Origin: GWB1-38-13 sp964488535
GTDB taxonomy: Bacteria; Patescibacteriota; Microgenomatia; UBA8517
Direction: 5' to 3'
Assembly: GCA_964488535.1 (NCBI GenBank)
Contig: CAZAUT010000004.1
Coordinates: forward strand, 1-64,000
DNA: 64,000 bases
Program-made: the position numbers and the translations under genes
Part shown: in pieces, positions 16,901 to 25,477 of the stretch
Numbering within the stretch: position 1 is the first letter of the stretch
Layout of the letters: every line of letters begins with the position of its first letter
Notes under the pieces: model-generated
The model's input: the letters and a program-made list of their open reading frames with translations, nothing else
Told to the model about the DNA's origin: nothing
Databases searched by the model: none

Positions 16901-17998
16901 ATGAGTTTTCGTCTTGTAGAAAATTCCGAAAAAGAATCGTTCAACAAAAAGGCAGTACACCCCCTCCAATCATGGGAATGGGGGAATTTTAGAAAAGAAA
17001 GCGGCAACGGTGTTATCAGATTTGTAAACGCACATAAAAAAACAATTATTGAATCGTACACGCTTCTTACACACAAATTACCCGTATCTAAATATAAAAT
17101 CGGCACACTTATCAAGTGTCCCAAACCTACAAAAGAACTTTTTCCATACCTTAAAAAATTGGCGAAGGAAAATAATTTGATTTTTATCAAACTCGAGCCG
17201 AATGTAACAATAAACTCAAAACTCAAAAGTCAAAACTCAAAGTTACAACTAAAAACTAAAAACGATTGGGGCGAATTTTTACAAAATAGTGGTTGCATAA
17301 AAGGAAAGACGCTTTTTACCCCGACATCTTTCTGGATAGATCTTGCGAAATCGGAGGATGAACTTCTTAAATCCTTCTCCTCAAAAACCCGCTATAACAT
17401 CCGATTGGCGCAAAAACACGGAGTTACCGTAACAAGTGATTCTTCCGACAAAGCATTTGAAAAATATCTGGAACTGACTTTTGAAACCGCAGAAAGACAG
17501 GGTTTTTTTGCCCACACCGAGAAATACCACAGGTTGATGTGGAAGCACCTGGGTGAAAACCAAAAACCAAAAATCCCCGAAGGAGAACAAGTTCCCTACG
17601 GGGCAGGCAAAAATCAAATAGCATATCTTCTGACGGCTACCTACAATAAAGAAGTAATTACTACCTGGATATTGTTTGTCTGGAAGGATTTTCTGTATTA
17701 CCCTTACGGAGCCAGTAGTGATAAGTATAGAAACGTCATGGCTAATAATTTAATCATGTGGGAAGCGATAAAATTTGGGAAAAAAATGGGTTTAAAGACT
17801 TTTGATCTATGGGGAAGAGAGGAAGGAAAGGGTTTTACAAAATTTAAGGAAGGTTACAATCCGCAAGTAGTGGAATTTTTAGGCAGTTGGGATTTTGTTG
17901 CCAATAAACCGTTATATTATCTTTACCGCGGAATCGAATATTTAAGATGGCAAGTCTTAAAATTTCCATCAAAAATTAAACAAAGATTGAGAATATGA
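16901..17998 (+). CDS. FemX/FemAB-type peptidyltransferase
   Basis: The 365-residue protein has the double GNAT layout of FemX/MurM enzymes, which add amino acids from aminoacyl-tRNA to the peptidoglycan precursor. It opens with HPLQSWEWGNFRKESGNGV, typical of the family (xPLQSWxWG), and later has WIDLAKSEDELLKSFSSKTR-YNIRLAQKHGV, YLLTATYNKEVITTWILF and YPYGASSDKYRNVMANNL. At about residues 104-122 there is a Lys/Ser/Gln/Asn stretch encoded by 7-base repeats (NSKLKSQNSKLQLKTKN). It fits an in-frame tandem-repeat insert. The next gene overlaps its stop by 4 bases. Confidence 0.8.
   Translation: MSFRLVENSEKESFNKKAVHPLQSWEWGNFRKESGNGVIRFVNAHKKTIIESYTLLTHKLPVSKYKIGTLIKCPKPTKELFPYLKKLAKENNLIFIKLEPNVTINSKLKSQNSKLQLKTKNDWGEFLQNSGCIKGKTLFTPTSFWIDLAKSEDELLKSFSSKTRYNIRLAQKHGVTVTSDSSDKAFEKYLELTFETAERQGFFAHTEKYHRLMWKHLGENQKPKIPEGEQVPYGAGKNQIAYLLTATYNKEVITTWILFVWKDFLYYPYGASSDKYRNVMANNLIMWEAIKFGKKMGLKTFDLWGREEGKGFTKFKEGYNPQVVEFLGSWDFVANKPLYYLYRGIEYLRWQVLKFPSKIKQRLRI
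17212..17262. repeat. In-frame heptad repeat inside the FemX-like gene
   Basis: Units read AACTCAA, AACTCAA, AAGTCAA, AACTCAA, AGTTACA, ACTAAAA, ACTAAAA. The same units stand between genes at 42351-42400, where CTCAAAAGTCAAAACT is shared exactly. Confidence 0.8.
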
Positions 17999-18258
17999 GA
18001 GTGATAGAAAAGAAAACTTGGCCGGAATTGTTTAAAAAGGTCAAGAGTAGAAAAAAGAATTTTGATGTGAGACTTTCCGATTTTAAATGTTTACCGGGAG
18101 ATGTTTTGGTTTTGAAAGAATGGGACCCCGATACAAATAATTACACAGGAAGAGTGGTAAGGCGGAAAATTAAATTTATATTAAAATCCAAAGATATTGA
18201 AAAATTTTGGAGCAAGAAAGAAATCAAAAAACATGGGTTTGTTATAATGGGGTTTTGA
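17995..18258 (+). CDS. DUF3850 (ASCH-like) protein
   Basis: The 87-residue protein matches the DUF3850 pattern: an early WPELFKKVKSRKKNFDVRL, then CLPGDVLVLKEWDP and YTGRVVRRKIKFIL. DUF3850 belongs to the PUA/ASCH beta-barrel superfamily, linked to RNA or modified-nucleotide binding. It overlaps the FemX stop (ATGA) and ends 1 base before the VTT gene, so the three are probably cotranscribed. Its role in that operon is unknown. Confidence 0.72.
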   Translation: MRVIEKKTWPELFKKVKSRKKNFDVRLSDFKCLPGDVLVLKEWDPDTNNYTGRVVRRKIKFILKSKDIEKFWSKKEIKKHGFVIMGF

Positions 18259-18259
18259 T

Positions 18260-18919
18260 ATGCACGGATTTAAAAGATTTCAGGGATTATTTATCATTAT
18301 CGCAGTAGTAGTTTTCGTCAACATATTAAGTTACTATTTTCCAAAGGAAGAGGTGGAAGAGTTAATTGGGAATGCGGGAATTTTAGCCCCGATCGTTTAC
18401 ATTTTCTTTCATTTGTTAACATATATTTTTGCCCCTTTAAGCGGAACCTCAGTTACCGCAATTGGTTTTTTTCTTTTTGGTGAAACCGTTGTCATTTACT
18501 CTTATATTACCGTACTTCTGTCGTCTGCGATCAATTTTTACATAGCACGAAGATGGGGAATTAAAGTTGTTAACGGTCTTGTTGGGAAAGAGGCTCTAAA
18601 CAAATATATTGGATTTGTAGATGATCATGGATACACAATGCTTACCCTTTCGAGAATATTTTTGCATGGTTTTTCTGATATTACTTCCTACTTTGCAGGA
18701 CTTTCGAAAATGAAATTCCTGCCATATTTTTTAATAAGTGTTATCGCTACAATACCGGGAACAATTCTTCTGTACTTTATTTCCAGATTTTCAAAATCAA
18801 CCCTCGAATATGTTGTTTACAGCTTTTTATTTGCATCCATATTTTTTCCGATATTCATTCTTTTCAAATCAATGATTTTTAAAAAGAAACCGGTTGAGCA
18901 CAATAGTTCAGTAGACTGA
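18260..18919 (+). CDS. TVP38/TMEM64 (VTT/DedA-like) membrane protein
   Basis: The 219-residue protein has about six hydrophobic segments. The central part (about 60-170) follows the VTT/SNARE-associated pattern: LAPIVYIFFHLLTYIFAPL, GFFLFGETVVIYSYITVL, FYIARRWGIKVVNGLVGKE and LSRIFLHGFSDITSYFAGL. DedA and TVP38 proteins are proposed lipid scramblases or flippases, including of undecaprenyl phosphate. That would fit a neighbourhood of cell-wall and glycan genes, but the specific substrate is not shown by the sequence. Confidence 0.78.
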   Translation: MHGFKRFQGLFIIIAVVVFVNILSYYFPKEEVEELIGNAGILAPIVYIFFHLLTYIFAPLSGTSVTAIGFFLFGETVVIYSYITVLLSSAINFYIARRWGIKVVNGLVGKEALNKYIGFVDDHGYTMLTLSRIFLHGFSDITSYFAGLSKMKFLPYFLISVIATIPGTILLYFISRFSKSTLEYVVYSFLFASIFFPIFILFKSMIFKKKPVEHNSSVD

Positions 18920-18949
18920 ACTACATGACTAAACATTTACACCATATAT

Positions 18950-18958
18950 TGTTATAAT
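18950..18958 (+). promoter_or_regulatory. Extended -10 promoter, leaderless arrangement
   Basis: TGtTATAAT ends 8 bases before the ATG at 18967, implying a leader of 0-2 bases. Confidence 0.5.
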
Positions 18959-18966
18959 TCACAAAC

Positions 18967-19539
18967 ATGATTGAAATTGTTTTTGAATCACATTCAACAA
19001 CTGTCGACAACGAAGCACATCTTTCCTCGGGACATTTTGATGTCGGGCTTTCGAAGCTTGGTGTTAAACAATCGCAAGAATTGGGAGAGCGATATAAAAA
19101 CACAAATTTCGATGTGATCTTTTGTTCTGACCTCCAAAGAAGCTATAAAACCGCTGAAATTGGATTTGGAAATAAGTATCCGATCATTCGCGATAAACGG
19201 CTCCGTGAGTGTGATTATGGCGACCTTACACAAAAACCAAGCAGCATTGTAGACGGGGAAAAATTAAAAAGGATAAAAATCCCCTTTCCGAATGGGGAAA
19301 GTTATGATGACTGCGCAAAAAGAATAAAGGAGTTTTTGGAAGATTTATTAAAGGACTACGAAGGTAAAACCGTCATGATTGTCGGACACCGCGCGACACA
19401 ATACGGACTTGAACACTGGATTAAAGGAATTCCTTTGAAGGAAATTATTGCAACTCCATGGAAATGGCAACCCGGTTGGACTTATCAATTTTCGGGGTTT
19501 GCCTCTTCACGTCTTCCCAACTCCAAAGCGTTTATGTGA
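18967..19539 (+). CDS. Histidine phosphatase (phosphoglycerate mutase-like) family protein
   Basis: The 190-residue protein has the branch-1 histidine phosphatase layout. The usual RHGE is ESHSTTVDNE here; this SHSTT variant with DNEAHLSSGHFDVGLSKLG is a recognised subclade and keeps the catalytic His. FCSDLQRSYKTAE carries the second conserved Arg, RECDYGDLT the acid residue, and VMIVGHRATQYGLEH the second His. The substrate is probably a small phosphorylated metabolite. It has its own promoter and is convergent with the minus-strand gene that follows directly. Confidence 0.82.
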   Translation: MIEIVFESHSTTVDNEAHLSSGHFDVGLSKLGVKQSQELGERYKNTNFDVIFCSDLQRSYKTAEIGFGNKYPIIRDKRLRECDYGDLTQKPSSIVDGEKLKRIKIPFPNGESYDDCAKRIKEFLEDLLKDYEGKTVMIVGHRATQYGLEHWIKGIPLKEIIATPWKWQPGWTYQFSGFASSRLPNSKAFM

Positions 19540-19860
19540 TTAAAAACTTACCTTATTGAGTTTATTATTATTTTCAATTTTTCCCGTTTTCGTGTCGTAT
19601 TCGGCATTTTCCCAATCCGAACATCTTCTTACTAGTGCCAAACAATGCCTACTAAGAACAAAACGCCTTACGGGACCTGTCCAATAAAAATCGCCCTTGG
19701 CAATCCGCAAGGGATCAATTCCTGTTGTTTGTGCTATATGGTATAAAGTGCAGGGTTTCCCGCTATCCGCTACAGGACAATTATTTTCCTGACATCTTTT
19801 TAATTTGGTGCCCCAATTTATCAGCCAATCGGCAAATCTGTTTACGTGTATTTCAGCCAT
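19540..19860 (-). CDS. Cys-containing hypothetical protein
   Basis: I do not recognise this 106-residue protein. I start it at MAEIHVNRF, 5 bases after the NUDIX stop, rather than at the TTG that overlaps that stop. It has Cys residues in RCQENNCPVADSGKPCTLY and later in RHCLALVRRCSDW, a spacing that could bind a metal, and ends in a polar tail. It is the last gene of the helicase-NUDIX run. Function is unknown. Confidence 0.55.
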   Translation of the reverse strand: MAEIHVNRFADWLINWGTKLKRCQENNCPVADSGKPCTLYHIAQTTGIDPLRIAKGDFYWTGPVRRFVLSRHCLALVRRCSDWENAEYDTKTGKIENNNKLNKVSF

Positions 19861-19865
19861 AATTG

Positions 19866-20345
19866 TCAAACAGATTCGTTGAGTAATCGTTTTATCTTTT
19901 CCATGTTTTCCTCAATCAATTCTCTTTGTTCCGGCCAGAACATGGAGGGTAATTTGTTAATATCAAACCATTCCAATTGTAAATTACCTTCATCCGGCTG
20001 GAGATTTTGTTTTCCTGAAACATCACCTGTAACAAATAAAAAATAATGCGCAATTTTCCAATCTGTCTTTTTAAAGGAAAATCTTTCCTTAACTCCAAGT
20101 TTGCAAATCATCTTTATATTTTGAAGTCCCGTTTCTTCGCAAATTTCTCTAATTGCAGTATTCTTAATCGTCTCCCCCCGTTCACGCGTACCTTTTGGAA
20201 GCACGTAGTCCTTATATTTGTCCGTTTTAAGAAGGGCAATTTTTAACTTTGCCCGATCTTTTCTAATTACTATTCCACCCGCAGTGGTAGAAACTGGAAA
20301 GTTAGAATCGTTAGGTTTTATATACCAGCTTTTATCAATTTTCAT
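19866..20345 (-). CDS. NUDIX hydrolase
   Basis: The NUDIX box GTRERGETIKNTAIREICEE plus TGL fits G-x5-E-x7-REUXEEXGU exactly. I start the gene at ATG 20345 (MKIDKSWYIKP), overlapping the helicase stop by 11 bases; a longer frame would run deep into the helicase gene. The 159-residue protein begins with STTAGGIVIRK, the usual first NUDIX strand. Such enzymes hydrolyse nucleoside diphosphates linked to another moiety, e.g. oxidised nucleotides or Ap4A. Coupling with a repair helicase-nuclease hints at DNA-damage housekeeping, but this is inference. Confidence 0.82.
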   Translation of the reverse strand: MKIDKSWYIKPNDSNFPVSTTAGGIVIRKDRAKLKIALLKTDKYKDYVLPKGTRERGETIKNTAIREICEETGLQNIKMICKLGVKERFSFKKTDWKIAHYFLFVTGDVSGKQNLQPDEGNLQLEWFDINKLPSMFWPEQRELIEENMEKIKRLLNESV

Positions 20346-23300
20346 CCGTGTTACAGAATAACTTATACTCACAATTTTTACAAAGCATGTTGCCGGAGCA
20401 TTTGAAATCGCTTCCCTCAATTTGCTTTTTATAATCCAATATTTCTGCTTTTGCTTTTTCGATTTGTTCATAGGTCCTTGTTGTTGTAACAATTTTTGGC
20501 GTGTCAAAGTAATATAACGAAAGTTTAATATGATCCGGTTTTTGGTTAAAAGGATATTCGGGAATCGTCGACGCTGCCATTGCATAAATACACAGCTGCA
20601 AATCGGTGTCTGCTTCTTTTTGTGAAATCGGATTCGCGCCGGTTTTATAATCAATAATATGAATTCCGTTTCCGTCTTTATCTACCCTATCGATTTTCCC
20701 ACCTACTTTTAATCCGGATAAATTTACAATAAACGGCTGTTCTGTTTGAATCGGCAATATTTTGGGGTTAAAAAGATTTTCAAGATAGTGTTTCAGAAAC
20801 TTTTTAATTTTCTCATAAGATCGTGTTTCATGAGCTTTACTTGTATATCCGTCTGATATCCATTTTTCTTCCAAAATTTTGTGCATCAACTCAAGTGTCG
20901 GCTTTTCCCCCGCTTTTACATCATCGTAAAACTTCTTCATAACTTGATGAAATGTGTTTCCAAAGCTTTGTGATGAGGTTGGGGGGGTCGGAAGTTTATA
21001 AATATAATGCAACTTATAATGAAGCGGGCATATTCGGAAGGTCTCAATTTGAGAATAAGAAAGAAAATCTACATGAATAGGTAGGTGGTGGTTGGTTGTT
21101 GGTAGTTGGGACGGCTCGGTAGGCTCGTAATCCATGAAGCTAAGTTGTTCGCTCCGTTCTACATTCTTCATACTACCTTCTACACTTGTTCCAAGCGCTT
21201 CCCCCACAAACGGCGAAAGTTTCTTCTCCCTTTTTCCTTCTCCGTAATAATCAGCTGCGGTTAAATAAAGCCGCTCTTTTGCCCGAGTCATTCCGACATA
21301 AAAAAGCCGTCTTTCCTCCTGAATGTGATAGTCACCTTTCGGCAAGACTTCCTTGATAAGTTCGTCAGGGATAGGGATCTGCTCTCTTCTTTCGGTTGTG
21401 GGAAATCTTTGTCCTACAAGATTGATGAGAAATACGACTGGAAATTCTAAACCCTTGGAAGAATGAACCGTCAATATGTTTACTGCATTGACATCTCCCC
21501 AATCAGTGTCAGATGCCAGGGGTGACTCACCAAGTTCACTTGCAAGGTCTATCCAGTCAACAACGGCACGAACAGTTGCGTCTTCGTGTTCAACCTCGTA
21601 AGTTTTCAGTTTGTCAAAAAACTTGGAAATGTTTTTTGCCCGTCTTTCCGCCAGCGGTGTATCGGGGGAAAGAAGTTTTAAAATAAGCCCCGTGTCGTTT
21701 AGAAAATTATAAAGAAGCTGTCCCGCCGGTTCTTTGTTTATTAATTTTTGTTGATCGCTGATTACTTTTAATAACTTGTTTAATTTTTCTCTTGTTTCGT
21801 CCGAAACGAAAATGTCGTTATTCTTTTCCAATGCCTCGAAAAGTGATAGATTTTTATACTTTGCGTAATTTGTTATCTTGATTAAATCTCGGGCGGGAAT
21901 ATCAAAATATTCTATTGAAAGTAAACGATACATCGACACCGAATCGTCAAAGTCATACAGAACTTTAAGGAATGAAATGAGATCCACTATTTCAGGCTGT
22001 TTGAAAAGCCGTCCGGGACCCAAGAATTGGTAAGGAATTCCGTGTCTGGACATGGCGCGCATGAAGGGCTCGGCGTGGTTATTGGCACGAACCAATATCG
22101 CGATGTCGCGATAATTTAGTTGATTAGTCAATTGAGTTAATTGGTTGATTGAGTTTTTTTCTTGTTTTCCTTGGTCAACTCTGTCAACTGGACTAACTAG
22201 TTCACTTACTGTTTTTGCCACTGCTTCCGCTTCGTTTTCAACCCGGTCAAGATGTAAAAATTTAACCCGTTCATCAACTACGTCCGAATATTTAACTTGT
22301 GAAACCAATTTCTTATTGATCTTTTCAACCACTTCCAACCGGTCAGGATTATTGTACTGGATCAACTTATATGACTTATCCAATATTTCCTGATCCGAAC
22401 GGTAGTTTTTGGTTAATGTAATAACTTTTGCTTTCGGATAGTATTTTCGAAAGTACAAAGCATTAGAAACTGCAGCCCCACGGAAGCGATAAATGCTTTG
22501 GTCATCATCTAAAACGACAGTAATATTTCCCTCCGGGGTCGGAGACCCCTCTTTCCGAGTCAGAGACTTCTCCAAGTCGGCGACCAGGTCGGAGACCTCT
22601 TTTCCCGCCAGCAATTTCACTAATTCGTTTTGCGAAATGTTGGTGTCCTGAAACTCATCAACCAAAATATATTTGAATTTATTTTGATATTCTTTCAGCA
22701 CATTCGGGCGCTTACGAAATAGTTCCAAAGTTTTTACAATCAGATCCCCAAAATCCATCACCCCTTCTTTGGTTTTCAATTCATCATATGTTTTATACGC
22801 TCCCGCCAACTCCTTCCATTTTTGCAGTTCAATCTCTTCATCCTTCGCCTCGCCGAAGTCCCGCTCGGTGGGACGAAGGCGGGGTTTTTCTTTTTTAATT
22901 TTTGACTTTTCATTTTGATTTTTGCTTGCCCCTCGAAGCCCTGCTGAGCGGGGCGAAGTGGGGAGTTTTAAGTTTACCCAATCAAGGTATTGATTGGGTA
23001 AAATATCCTCATCCTGCAACCTTGAAAAATGAGTCAGCATCCCGTCAATAAATTTCGTAGGGTTTCCTAAAGGACGGAAATATTCAAGTTCAAATTTGAA
23101 AAGATTTTTTCTGAAAAACTGGATCGATTCGGCTTGGGTGTTTAACTTGTATTTCGGATTAAGTCCGATATGAACTGCTTCGTTTTTTAAAATTCTATCG
23201 CAAAAGGAGTGAAAGGTGGAAATCCACATTTGCGTGTACCCCAAAGGAAGTGCAACATCAATTCGCTCCTGCATTTCGGCAGCTGCTTTTTCGGTGAAAG

Positions 23301-23472
23301 TCAGAGCCAAAATTTCCGGCGGCTTGGCAAGTTTTTTTTCAATCAGAAATTTTACCCGCTCGGTAATGACCGTCGTCTTCCCCGTCCCGGCACCTGCAAT
23401 AATCATTAAGGGACCATTTTTATATTCAACTGCTTTCTTTTGTTCCTCGTTTAACTTTCTATCACCCGACAT
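20335..23472 (-). CDS. UvrD-family helicase fused to a PD-(D/E)XK Fe-S nuclease
   Basis: The 1045-residue protein joins an SF1A helicase (Walker A GAGTGKTTVITER, motif II VDEFQDTNIS, motif III DDDQSIYRFRGA, motif VI YVGMTRAKERLYLTA) to a RecB-like nuclease (GGKIDRVDKDGNGIHIIDYKTG). Cysteines in FRICPLHYKLHY and in CSGNMLCKNCEYKLFC form the four-Cys cluster of AddB/AdnB-type nucleases. It probably resects DNA ends as a one-chain AdnA-like enzyme. Several stretches are in-frame repeats: about residues 180-225, 312-335 and 437-470. At the site before RDIAILVRANN it has KNSINQLTQLTNQLNY, like the helicase at 14355. Confidence 0.88.
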   Translation of the reverse strand: MSGDRKLNEEQKKAVEYKNGPLMIIAGAGTGKTTVITERVKFLIEKKLAKPPEILALTFTEKAAAEMQERIDVALPLGYTQMWISTFHSFCDRILKNEAVHIGLNPKYKLNTQAESIQFFRKNLFKFELEYFRPLGNPTKFIDGMLTHFSRLQDEDILPNQYLDWVNLKLPTSPRSAGLRGASKNQNEKSKIKKEKPRLRPTERDFGEAKDEEIELQKWKELAGAYKTYDELKTKEGVMDFGDLIVKTLELFRKRPNVLKEYQNKFKYILVDEFQDTNISQNELVKLLAGKEVSDLVADLEKSLTRKEGSPTPEGNITVVLDDDQSIYRFRGAAVSNALYFRKYYPKAKVITLTKNYRSDQEILDKSYKLIQYNNPDRLEVVEKINKKLVSQVKYSDVVDERVKFLHLDRVENEAEAVAKTVSELVSPVDRVDQGKQEKNSINQLTQLTNQLNYRDIAILVRANNHAEPFMRAMSRHGIPYQFLGPGRLFKQPEIVDLISFLKVLYDFDDSVSMYRLLSIEYFDIPARDLIKITNYAKYKNLSLFEALEKNNDIFVSDETREKLNKLLKVISDQQKLINKEPAGQLLYNFLNDTGLILKLLSPDTPLAERRAKNISKFFDKLKTYEVEHEDATVRAVVDWIDLASELGESPLASDTDWGDVNAVNILTVHSSKGLEFPVVFLINLVGQRFPTTERREQIPIPDELIKEVLPKGDYHIQEERRLFYVGMTRAKERLYLTAADYYGEGKREKKLSPFVGEALGTSVEGSMKNVERSEQLSFMDYEPTEPSQLPTTNHHLPIHVDFLSYSQIETFRICPLHYKLHYIYKLPTPPTSSQSFGNTFHQVMKKFYDDVKAGEKPTLELMHKILEEKWISDGYTSKAHETRSYEKIKKFLKHYLENLFNPKILPIQTEQPFIVNLSGLKVGGKIDRVDKDGNGIHIIDYKTGANPISQKEADTDLQLCIYAMAASTIPEYPFNQKPDHIKLSLYYFDTPKIVTTTRTYEQIEKAKAEILDYKKQIEGSDFKCSGNMLCKNCEYKLFCNTDEN
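22115..22200. repeat. In-frame word repeats in the helicase-nuclease, shared with the other helicase
   Basis: On the minus strand the words AACTCAATCAACC, ATTAACTCAATTGACT, AATCAACT and GTTGACAG follow each other. AAAAACTCAATCAACC (22143-22158, minus) is identical to 15408-15423 in the paralogue. Similar octads stand between genes at 56976-57025. Confidence 0.7.
22531..22597. repeat. GGTCGGAGACC palindromic repeats in the helicase-nuclease
   Basis: CTCCGGGGTCGGAGACC (22531-22547) and GGTCGGAGACC (22587-22597) flank related words TCAGAGACTTC and TCGGCGACC. They encode the insert SPTPEGN and EVSDLVADLE on the minus strand. A near-identical 16-bp unit is tandemly doubled in valS at 59852-59883. 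Confidence 0.75.
22843..22963. repeat. CTTCG...CCCGC/GCGGG palindromes in the helicase-nuclease
   Basis: Two related palindromic units (CTTCGCC..CCCGCTCGGTGGGACGAAG and CCCCTCGAAG..CTGAGCGGGGCGAAG) are joined by a T-rich 7-base word tract TTTTTGACTTTTCATTTTGA. Together they insert about 40 residues of low-complexity peptide. The first type resembles the elements at 39340 and 58556. Confidence 0.68.
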
Positions 23473-23526
23473 ATTTTTCCAATTTTAACACGATACTCGC
23501 AAGAATGTGTCCCAAGAAGCGCTTAA

Positions 23527-24099
23527 TTATTTTTTGTAGCTTAATAACAATTTCGTTAGTATTTTATTCTTTTTCTTGTATCCATACTCTATTAATTTTT
23601 TCGCACTGTTAATTTTCAACTTTTTAAATCTCTTGTCCAAATACTCCAAATCCCATTTAATTGCATCAGGAACTTTCGTACCTTTCGCTCCGGCTATCAT
23701 AAATGAACGAATTAAACCAAGATCCGAAAATGCAGCCATTTCGTCGGCAGTATTAATAATTATTTCGTCTTCCGGTTTCGCCGGTCTGTTTATGCTTTCT
23801 ATTAACCTCCCAACATCTTCAATCTTATCTTTCGGAAATTCTTTCATTTTTGAAAGAATACTTTTAGTAATTTTTGCCCCGTCTTTTCCCTCCCTTTCAT
23901 TATCGGAATAATTTGATGCGTCATGAAATAGGGCAGCAGCAAATAAAACATCCGTATCGTGCCTTTTTTCTTGCCCTGAAATTAGAAGTTTTACATTCTC
24001 CAAAACCTCCAATGCGTGGCCGTAGCAATGAAAGCGTGTGTTTCCCTGAAGTATTTCCTTCGCCTTTTTCTTTAATACTTCCTCCAATATCTTATCCAT
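23527..24099 (-). CDS. HD-domain phosphohydrolase
   Basis: The 190-residue protein carries the HD superfamily pattern: FHCYGHALEVLENVKLL (first His, about residue 28), then AAALFHDASNYSDN (HD pair, about 59) and a later Asp in IINTADEMAAFSDL. HD enzymes cleave phosphomonoesters or phosphodiesters of nucleotides with a divalent metal. It most resembles the small stand-alone HD proteins related to YedJ. Flanking genes are separated from it by a palindromic repeat (24140-24163), so it may be transcribed alone. Confidence 0.75.
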   Translation of the reverse strand: MDKILEEVLKKKAKEILQGNTRFHCYGHALEVLENVKLLISGQEKRHDTDVLFAAALFHDASNYSDNEREGKDGAKITKSILSKMKEFPKDKIEDVGRLIESINRPAKPEDEIIINTADEMAAFSDLGLIRSFMIAGAKGTKVPDAIKWDLEYLDKRFKKLKINSAKKLIEYGYKKKNKILTKLLLSYKK

Positions 24100-24139
24100 G
24101 TTTAAATTAATTTATTGTTAATTTATCAACCTTACTTTA

Positions 24140-24163
24140 GTGCCGTAGTATAGACTACGGCAC
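24140..24163. repeat. 24-bp perfect palindrome, GTGCCGTAGT...ACTACGGCAC
   Basis: A 10-bp arm, a 4-bp centre (ATAG) and the inverted arm. It occurs again at 24738-24761 and 37022-37045, and as an expanded form at 25279-25381. It sits between a stop and the next start on the minus strand. It lacks a U-tract. Confidence 0.85.
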
Positions 24164-24179
24164 CGTGTTATATTTATAT

Positions 24180-24719
24180 TCAAATATTTCCCAATACCTT
24201 TTTATATATCTTATATCCATTCATTTCATCTTTATATTTTATCCCGTCAAAATACTTATCTTTTAAACGCAATATTTCCAACTTGGCGGATTGTTTCTTT
24301 CGCAAAAGTGCAGATACTACATTGGTCATTCTAATTGACTCTATATTTATATCAGATGTATACCATACATCAAATTTCCACCGATATTTCTTACTGTAAT
24401 AAACCAACTCCCAATAAAATCCTCTCATCTTATTTGGAGGGTCGTGTTCAGTCCAATCGACAAATCCTACAGTTTGAAAATAACCTGAATCTAAAAATTG
24501 CTTTGTTGTTACAATCGCGTTTTCCTTTGTGCAGGTTTCACTTTGGACAAAAACGTCAATGTCGGGACGATAAAGCAAGTCAAGCGCATAACTTCCCACA
24601 CAAGTAACGTTGCCCAAGCTTTTTAATATAGAGTATATTTTCGTTTGGGTAATTACGTAATCAGCGTCCTTTCGCAAGTCCTCGGATCTTTTAAGTAATT
24701 CTTGTGTAGAAAGTGTCAT
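24180..24719 (-). CDS. Nucleotidyltransferase-fold protein
   Basis: The 179-residue protein has CVGSYALDLLYRPDIDVFVQ at about 40-58, the GS-x(n)-D-x-D signature of the pol-beta nucleotidyltransferase fold, and a third acidic residue in WKFDVWYTS (about 116). This is the layout of stand-alone minimal nucleotidyltransferases and related proteins. Target and nucleotide are unknown. It lies between two copies of the 24-bp palindrome, as a separate unit from its minus-strand neighbours. Confidence 0.68.
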   Translation of the reverse strand: MTLSTQELLKRSEDLRKDADYVITQTKIYSILKSLGNVTCVGSYALDLLYRPDIDVFVQSETCTKENAIVTTKQFLDSGYFQTVGFVDWTEHDPPNKMRGFYWELVYYSKKYRWKFDVWYTSDINIESIRMTNVVSALLRKKQSAKLEILRLKDKYFDGIKYKDEMNGYKIYKKVLGNI

Positions 24720-24737
24720 TTTAATATATTGTGTTTA

Positions 24738-24761
24738 GTGCCGTAGTATAGACTACGGCAC
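24738..24761. repeat. 24-bp perfect palindrome, second copy
   Basis: Sequence identical to the copy at 24140-24163, lying 18 bases upstream of the nucleotidyltransferase-like start and 22 bases downstream of the TrpR-like stop. Confidence 0.85.
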
Positions 24762-24783
24762 TAAGATTTATAAATATTATTTC

Positions 24784-25194
24784 CTATCTTATTACATCCT
24801 TGCGTTTAAAACCGGTGTATTCTTTTTTCTTAAAAATCATTTTTGCTCCGCCTGTTTTTCTATAAGCTCTTTTCTTGTATTCATAATCAATCTTCTCTTC
24901 TCTTTTGCCTATCAACTGAAAACAAAGCGGGTTGTCTTTCAGAGATTTTTCTACCGTCACAACAGTATGTTTTCCTACTTTCAAAATATCCATAATCTCA
25001 TCGTAGGTAAGACCTTCATCCAAAGCCCCCGCAATCAAAATTCTTCTACCGATCTTCATTCTTTCGTCTGAAGTTAATATCCCATTTATTATTTCCTCAA
25101 CTTCATTCCCGTCTTTTGCTGCCAAAAAAGCAGAACGGAGTTTGTTGAGTGCCTCAAAAATATCTTCTTTGGTTAAGAACTTGTACCTTCTCAT
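24784..25194 (-). CDS. TrpR/YerC-like DNA-binding protein
   Basis: The 136-residue protein has a Trp-repressor fold helix set: a first helix EDIFEALNKLRSAFLAAKD, then LTSDERMKIGRRILIAGAL, the hallmark of the YerC/YecD family, and the helix-turn-helix GLTYDEIMDILKVGKHTVVTVEKSL. The tail is Lys/Arg-rich. YerC-type proteins are presumed transcription regulators; ligand and targets are unknown. The palindromes next to it are dispersed repeats and should not be taken as its operator without evidence. Confidence 0.85.
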   Translation of the reverse strand: MRRYKFLTKEDIFEALNKLRSAFLAAKDGNEVEEIINGILTSDERMKIGRRILIAGALDEGLTYDEIMDILKVGKHTVVTVEKSLKDNPLCFQLIGKREEKIDYEYKKRAYRKTGGAKMIFKKKEYTGFKRKDVIR

Positions 25195-25278
25195 GCTTTT
25201 CCTTTTAAGGAAACTATTTTAAGTATAATTGTTTTTAAATTGTAGCAATATTATGCAATTTTATCTTACACAATTCCG

Positions 25279-25381
25279 GTGCCGTAGTCTCTAACCGATT
25301 TCAAAACAGCGAGTTAATTATTTAACGAACTAAGTTTTGAATTTGGTTATACAAATTGCATTAATTTCTATACTACGGCAC
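25279..25381. repeat. 103-bp form of the GTGCCGTAGT element
   Basis: GTGCCGTAGT (25279-25288) and ACTACGGCAC (25372-25381) are the same arms as in the 24-bp copies, but 83 bases of A/T-rich DNA lie between them. It could be the full-length element from which the short palindromes arose, or a short copy interrupted by other DNA. It occupies the 283-base gap between the TrpR-like gene and the aldehyde dehydrogenase; nothing else is visible there. Confidence 0.75.
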
Positions 25382-25477
25382 TAAAATAATACCTTTATTA
25401 TTTTTGAAACGAAATGGAAACATCTAAAGTTTCGTAATATAAATATATTTTTAAAATATATATTTAATAATTGAGGT

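Noticed and set aside
24140..24761. 24-bp palindromes considered as operators of the TrpR-like regulator
   Set aside because: A copy lies between convergent genes at 37022 and one is expanded to 103 bp, which fits a dispersed element better than an operator.
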